Origin: Caldifarciminota bacterium
GTDB lineage: Bacteria; Hydrothermota; UBA3072; B12-G15
Reading direction: 5' to 3'
NCBI GenBank assembly: GCA_021163525.1
Contig: JAGGTX010000171.1
Coordinates: 1-8,273, forward strand
Length of the DNA stretch: 8,273 nt
The notes under the pieces are model-generated. The model had not been told where the DNA came from and did no database searches. It saw only the letters and a list, made by a program, of their open reading frames with translations. The position numbers and the translations under genes were made by a program. This document shows, one piece after another, positions 6,459-8,273 of this stretch (position 1 is its first letter; every line of letters starts with the position of its first letter).

Positions 6459-6733
6459 ATGAGTCTTGACTCCACCCTTGCAAAGGTGGACTCATTGTGC
6501 TATCGGGAGATATGCATACTTTTGCTACAACAAGGGATCTGATGCGAAGGATAAAAAAGAAAAGAATGGAGTGATTCATCAGGGGTAAGGAAATCTGCGA
6601 AAAACTTCTCAAGAGGTATCCAGAGAATGCAGAACTCCATTACTGGCACGCAGTGAACAGGGCAATCCAGGATGATTCAATATATGTTGCAGCATACACA
6701 AGGCTTGCAGAGGGCTTAATCAAGAAAAGATGA
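6459..6733 (+). pseudogene. Broken TPR-type gene in three frames (TatT-like by eye)
   Basis: The 320 nt between the second radical SAM gene and the mutase hold no intact gene, but one protein can be read across three frames. From ATG 6459 comes MSLDSTLAKVDSL. From about 6499, one base on, comes AIGRYAYFCYNKGSDAKDKK, continuing to a stop at 6586. From 6584, one further base on, comes GKEICEKLLKRYPENAEL, then HYWHAVNR, ending at TGA 6731-6733. The joined text reads like a tetratricopeptide helix pair, and the YAYF...DKKEK...AELHYW pattern resembles TatT/TRAP-T-like TPR proteins as I remember them. Removing one base near 6498 and one G from the GGGG at 6582-6585 restores the frame. No Shine-Dalgarno sequence precedes 6459. 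The alternatives are sequencing errors, or a short independent protein read only from the last frame, which has no standard start codon. It would be about 90 residues if repaired. Confidence 0.6.
6468..6493 (+). other. Imperfect hairpin near the start of the broken gene
   Basis: TCCACC (6471-6476) pairs with GGTGGA (6485-6490). The outer bases extend the stem past one C-C mismatch to GACTCCACC and GGTGGACTC, and inner TT/AA pairs tighten it. A T-rich stretch (6445-6457) lies before it, not after it, so it does not look like a terminator for the radical SAM operon in either direction. It could be an RNA structure, a processing site or chance. Confidence 0.3.
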
Positions 6734-6758
6734 TTGTGAAGTAACTGGAGGTAAAAAA

Positions 6759-7964
6759 ATGAAAAATCCCATGCCAGTGCTCCAGAAACTTGTCAAAGGT
6801 GAAGGTGGAAAGATTTTACTCCTTGTGATGGATGGGTTGGGCGGTCTTCCCTTGGATGGGAAGACCGAACTTGAAATTGCAAGGACACCCAACATGGACA
6901 GACTTGCATCACTCCACTCGGTTGGGCTCATAGACCCTGTATTCCCTGGTATCACACCTGGAAGTGGTCCTGGCCATCTTTCACTCTTTGGTTACGACCC
7001 GCTTGAGTATGACATAGGAAGGGGAATACTTGAGGCACTTGGTGTTGATATGGAGGTTCTTCCAGGCGATGTAACAGCAAGGGGGAACTTTTGCACAATA
7101 AAGGAAAACATCGTTGTTGACAGGAGGGCTGGAAGGATACCGGATAAAAAGAACAGGGAATTGATAGAGAAATTAAGGGAAAGCATCAAGGAGATAGATG
7201 GTATCAAGGTGATACTAAAAAGTGGTAAGGAGCATAGATTTGTTGTTCTATTCAGGGGTGAGGGATTGACTGGTTGTGCAACAGACACAGACCCTCACAG
7301 GGAGGGTGAACCTGTGCTGAAGTCTGAACCAGTTGATGGTGGAGAAAGAATAGCAGATGTTGTGAACAAATTCTCCGGGCTTGCAAGGGAAATTTTGAAG
7401 GATGAGAAACCCGCAAACGGCGTAATCCTGAGAGGGATAACGGGTGCGCCCCACATTCCATCCTTCCCTGAAATCTACAAGATGAAATCACTTGCCATTG
7501 CCACCTATCCCATGTATCGTGGAATTGCTAAACTTCTGGGTATGGAAATTGCCCGGGTGAATGGAACCGGTGTTAAAGACGAGATAGATGTTCTGAAAAA
7601 ACATTACAACGATTATGACTACTTCTTTGTCCACATAAAAAAGACAGATTCCTATGGAGAGGATGGCAATTTTGAAGGGAAGGTAAGTGTGATTGAAGAG
7701 GTTGACAGGCTGATTCCTGAAATCCTGAATCTCAAGCCAGATGTCCTTGCAATCACTGGTGACCACTCAACCCCTGCATCATACAAGGCACATTCCTGGC
7801 ATCCTGTCCCTCTCCTTCTTGTATCAAGGTGGACAAGGATAAGCGGTGTGAAGAGGTTCAATGAGAGGGAGTGCGCCATGGGGGATATGGGAAGAATCCC
7901 TGGTATTTATCTTACATCCCTTTTACTTGCACACGCAGGCAGGCTTGACAAGTTCGGTGCATGA
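6759..7964 (+). CDS. apgM: 2,3-bisphosphoglycerate-independent phosphoglycerate mutase, archaeal type
   Basis: This 401-residue enzyme interconverts 3- and 2-phosphoglycerate in glycolysis and gluconeogenesis, in the cytoplasm. It belongs to the alkaline phosphatase superfamily. The length and motifs fit the archaeal-type (ApgM) branch, which also occurs in some bacteria, rather than the 510-residue bacterial GpmI. Seen: KILLLVMDGLGG (18-29) with metal ligand Asp25; TPGSGPGHLSLFGYDP (66-81) with the phospho-acceptor Ser69; the insert domain with TDTDPHREGEPV; VHIKKTDSYGEDGNFEGKV (291-309) with Asp297; and GDHSTP (334-339) with Asp335-His336, then HSWHPVP (345-351) with His345. The position equivalent to the second metal histidine of the DxxGH motif is Glu301 here. 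GGAGGT (6747-6752) sets the start. The gene is 25 nt after the broken TPR gene, and its stop overlaps the next start, so it begins or belongs to a downstream operon. No clear promoter was found. Confidence 0.95.
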   Translation: MKNPMPVLQKLVKGEGGKILLLVMDGLGGLPLDGKTELEIARTPNMDRLASLHSVGLIDPVFPGITPGSGPGHLSLFGYDPLEYDIGRGILEALGVDMEVLPGDVTARGNFCTIKENIVVDRRAGRIPDKKNRELIEKLRESIKEIDGIKVILKSGKEHRFVVLFRGEGLTGCATDTDPHREGEPVLKSEPVDGGERIADVVNKFSGLAREILKDEKPANGVILRGITGAPHIPSFPEIYKMKSLAIATYPMYRGIAKLLGMEIARVNGTGVKDEIDVLKKHYNDYDYFFVHIKKTDSYGEDGNFEGKVSVIEEVDRLIPEILNLKPDVLAITGDHSTPASYKAHSWHPVPLLLVSRWTRISGVKRFNERECAMGDMGRIPGIYLTSLLLAHAGRLDKFGA

Positions 7965-8273
7965 CAGTCTTTCTCATTTCCCTCATAAAGGTATTATACT
8001 TCTTTGACCCGCACTGCCCAGATTGTGATGCAGTTAAGGAGAATGTCTTTCCGCAGATTGAGAAACTATCATATGTAGAGATAATTCCCCTTTCCGTTGA
8101 AAAGATTGAAAACATGAAACTCCTTATGGAGATAGAAGATGAGCATAGGGACTATGACAATGCCATTCCCGTAGCAGTTGTTGGTGATAAAATCTTCGGG
8201 AACAGAGAAGAGATAGAGGAAGGGCTGATTGATTACATCCAGTCTCTAAATCCTGAACAAAACATAGATGTGA
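7961..8273 (+). CDS. Thioredoxin-fold protein with CPDC motif (partial, runs off the right edge)
   Basis: The frame is open from ATG 7961 to the window end, giving 104 residues and one extra base. The start overlaps the mutase stop (ATGA, 7961-7964). It has no Shine-Dalgarno sequence of its own, so translation is probably coupled. Strand 1 and the active site read KVLYFFDPHCPDCDAVKENV (residues 10-29), with Cys19 and Cys22 as the redox pair. NAIPVAVVGDKIFGNREEIE supplies the expected cis-proline segment and the last helix. This is a complete thioredoxin or glutaredoxin-like fold. The reading frame is still open after it, so a further domain may follow; thioredoxin domains joined to CcdA-like membrane parts are known, but nothing here shows one. 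It likely acts in thiol-disulfide exchange. The first nine residues are hydrophobic but too few for a normal signal peptide, so a later start is possible. Confidence 0.85.
   Translation, partial: MTVFLISLIKVLYFFDPHCPDCDAVKENVFPQIEKLSYVEIIPLSVEKIENMKLLMEIEDEHRDYDNAIPVAVVGDKIFGNREEIEEGLIDYIQSLNPEQNIDV

Overview
The window comes from a bacterium. The evidence is Shine-Dalgarno sequences of the GGAGG type in front of most genes, sigma-70-like promoters and an ECF sigma factor. The DNA looks moderately AT-rich by eye, and arginine is written mostly with AGA/AGG. Together with an archaeal-type phosphoglycerate mutase, this would suit a thermophilic or anaerobic lineage, possibly an uncultivated candidate phylum. 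That placement is only an inference; no rRNA or tRNA gene is present to test it.

Layout. (1) Positions 1-953, minus strand: the N-terminal 317 residues of a neurotransmitter:sodium symporter (NSS/SNF) family transporter, whose 3' end lies off the left edge. (2) Positions 954-1072: a short divergent promoter region. (3) Positions 1073-3054, plus strand: a likely operon of an ECF sigma factor, a 70-residue single-pass membrane protein overlapping it by 4 nt, and a seven-helix membrane protein with a C-terminal domain of about 200 residues. The small and large membrane proteins sit where an anti-sigma factor and a sensor usually sit, but I recognise neither family. (4) Positions 3055-3217: a weak terminator, then a promoter with an inverted repeat over its -10 and start point. 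(5) Positions 3218-6438: an ArsR-fold regulator followed closely by two different radical SAM proteins of about 490 residues. (6) Positions 6439-6758: no intact gene. It holds what reads as a broken TPR-type gene in three successive frames. (7) Positions 6759-8273: archaeal-type 2,3-bisphosphoglycerate-independent phosphoglycerate mutase, overlapping by ATGA a thioredoxin-fold protein with a CPDC motif that is cut by the right edge.

How the genes may work together. The ArsR-radical SAM-radical SAM unit is the best candidate for an undescribed system: a small autoregulated pathway in which two iron-sulfur enzymes with different auxiliary-cluster architectures would act in sequence on an unknown substrate. 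No precursor-peptide gene is visible beside it, and both enzymes have long N-terminal extensions of similar length. The sigma operon is a second candidate, a surface-signalling unit with an unusually small putative anti-sigma factor and a sigma transcript that appears to be leaderless.
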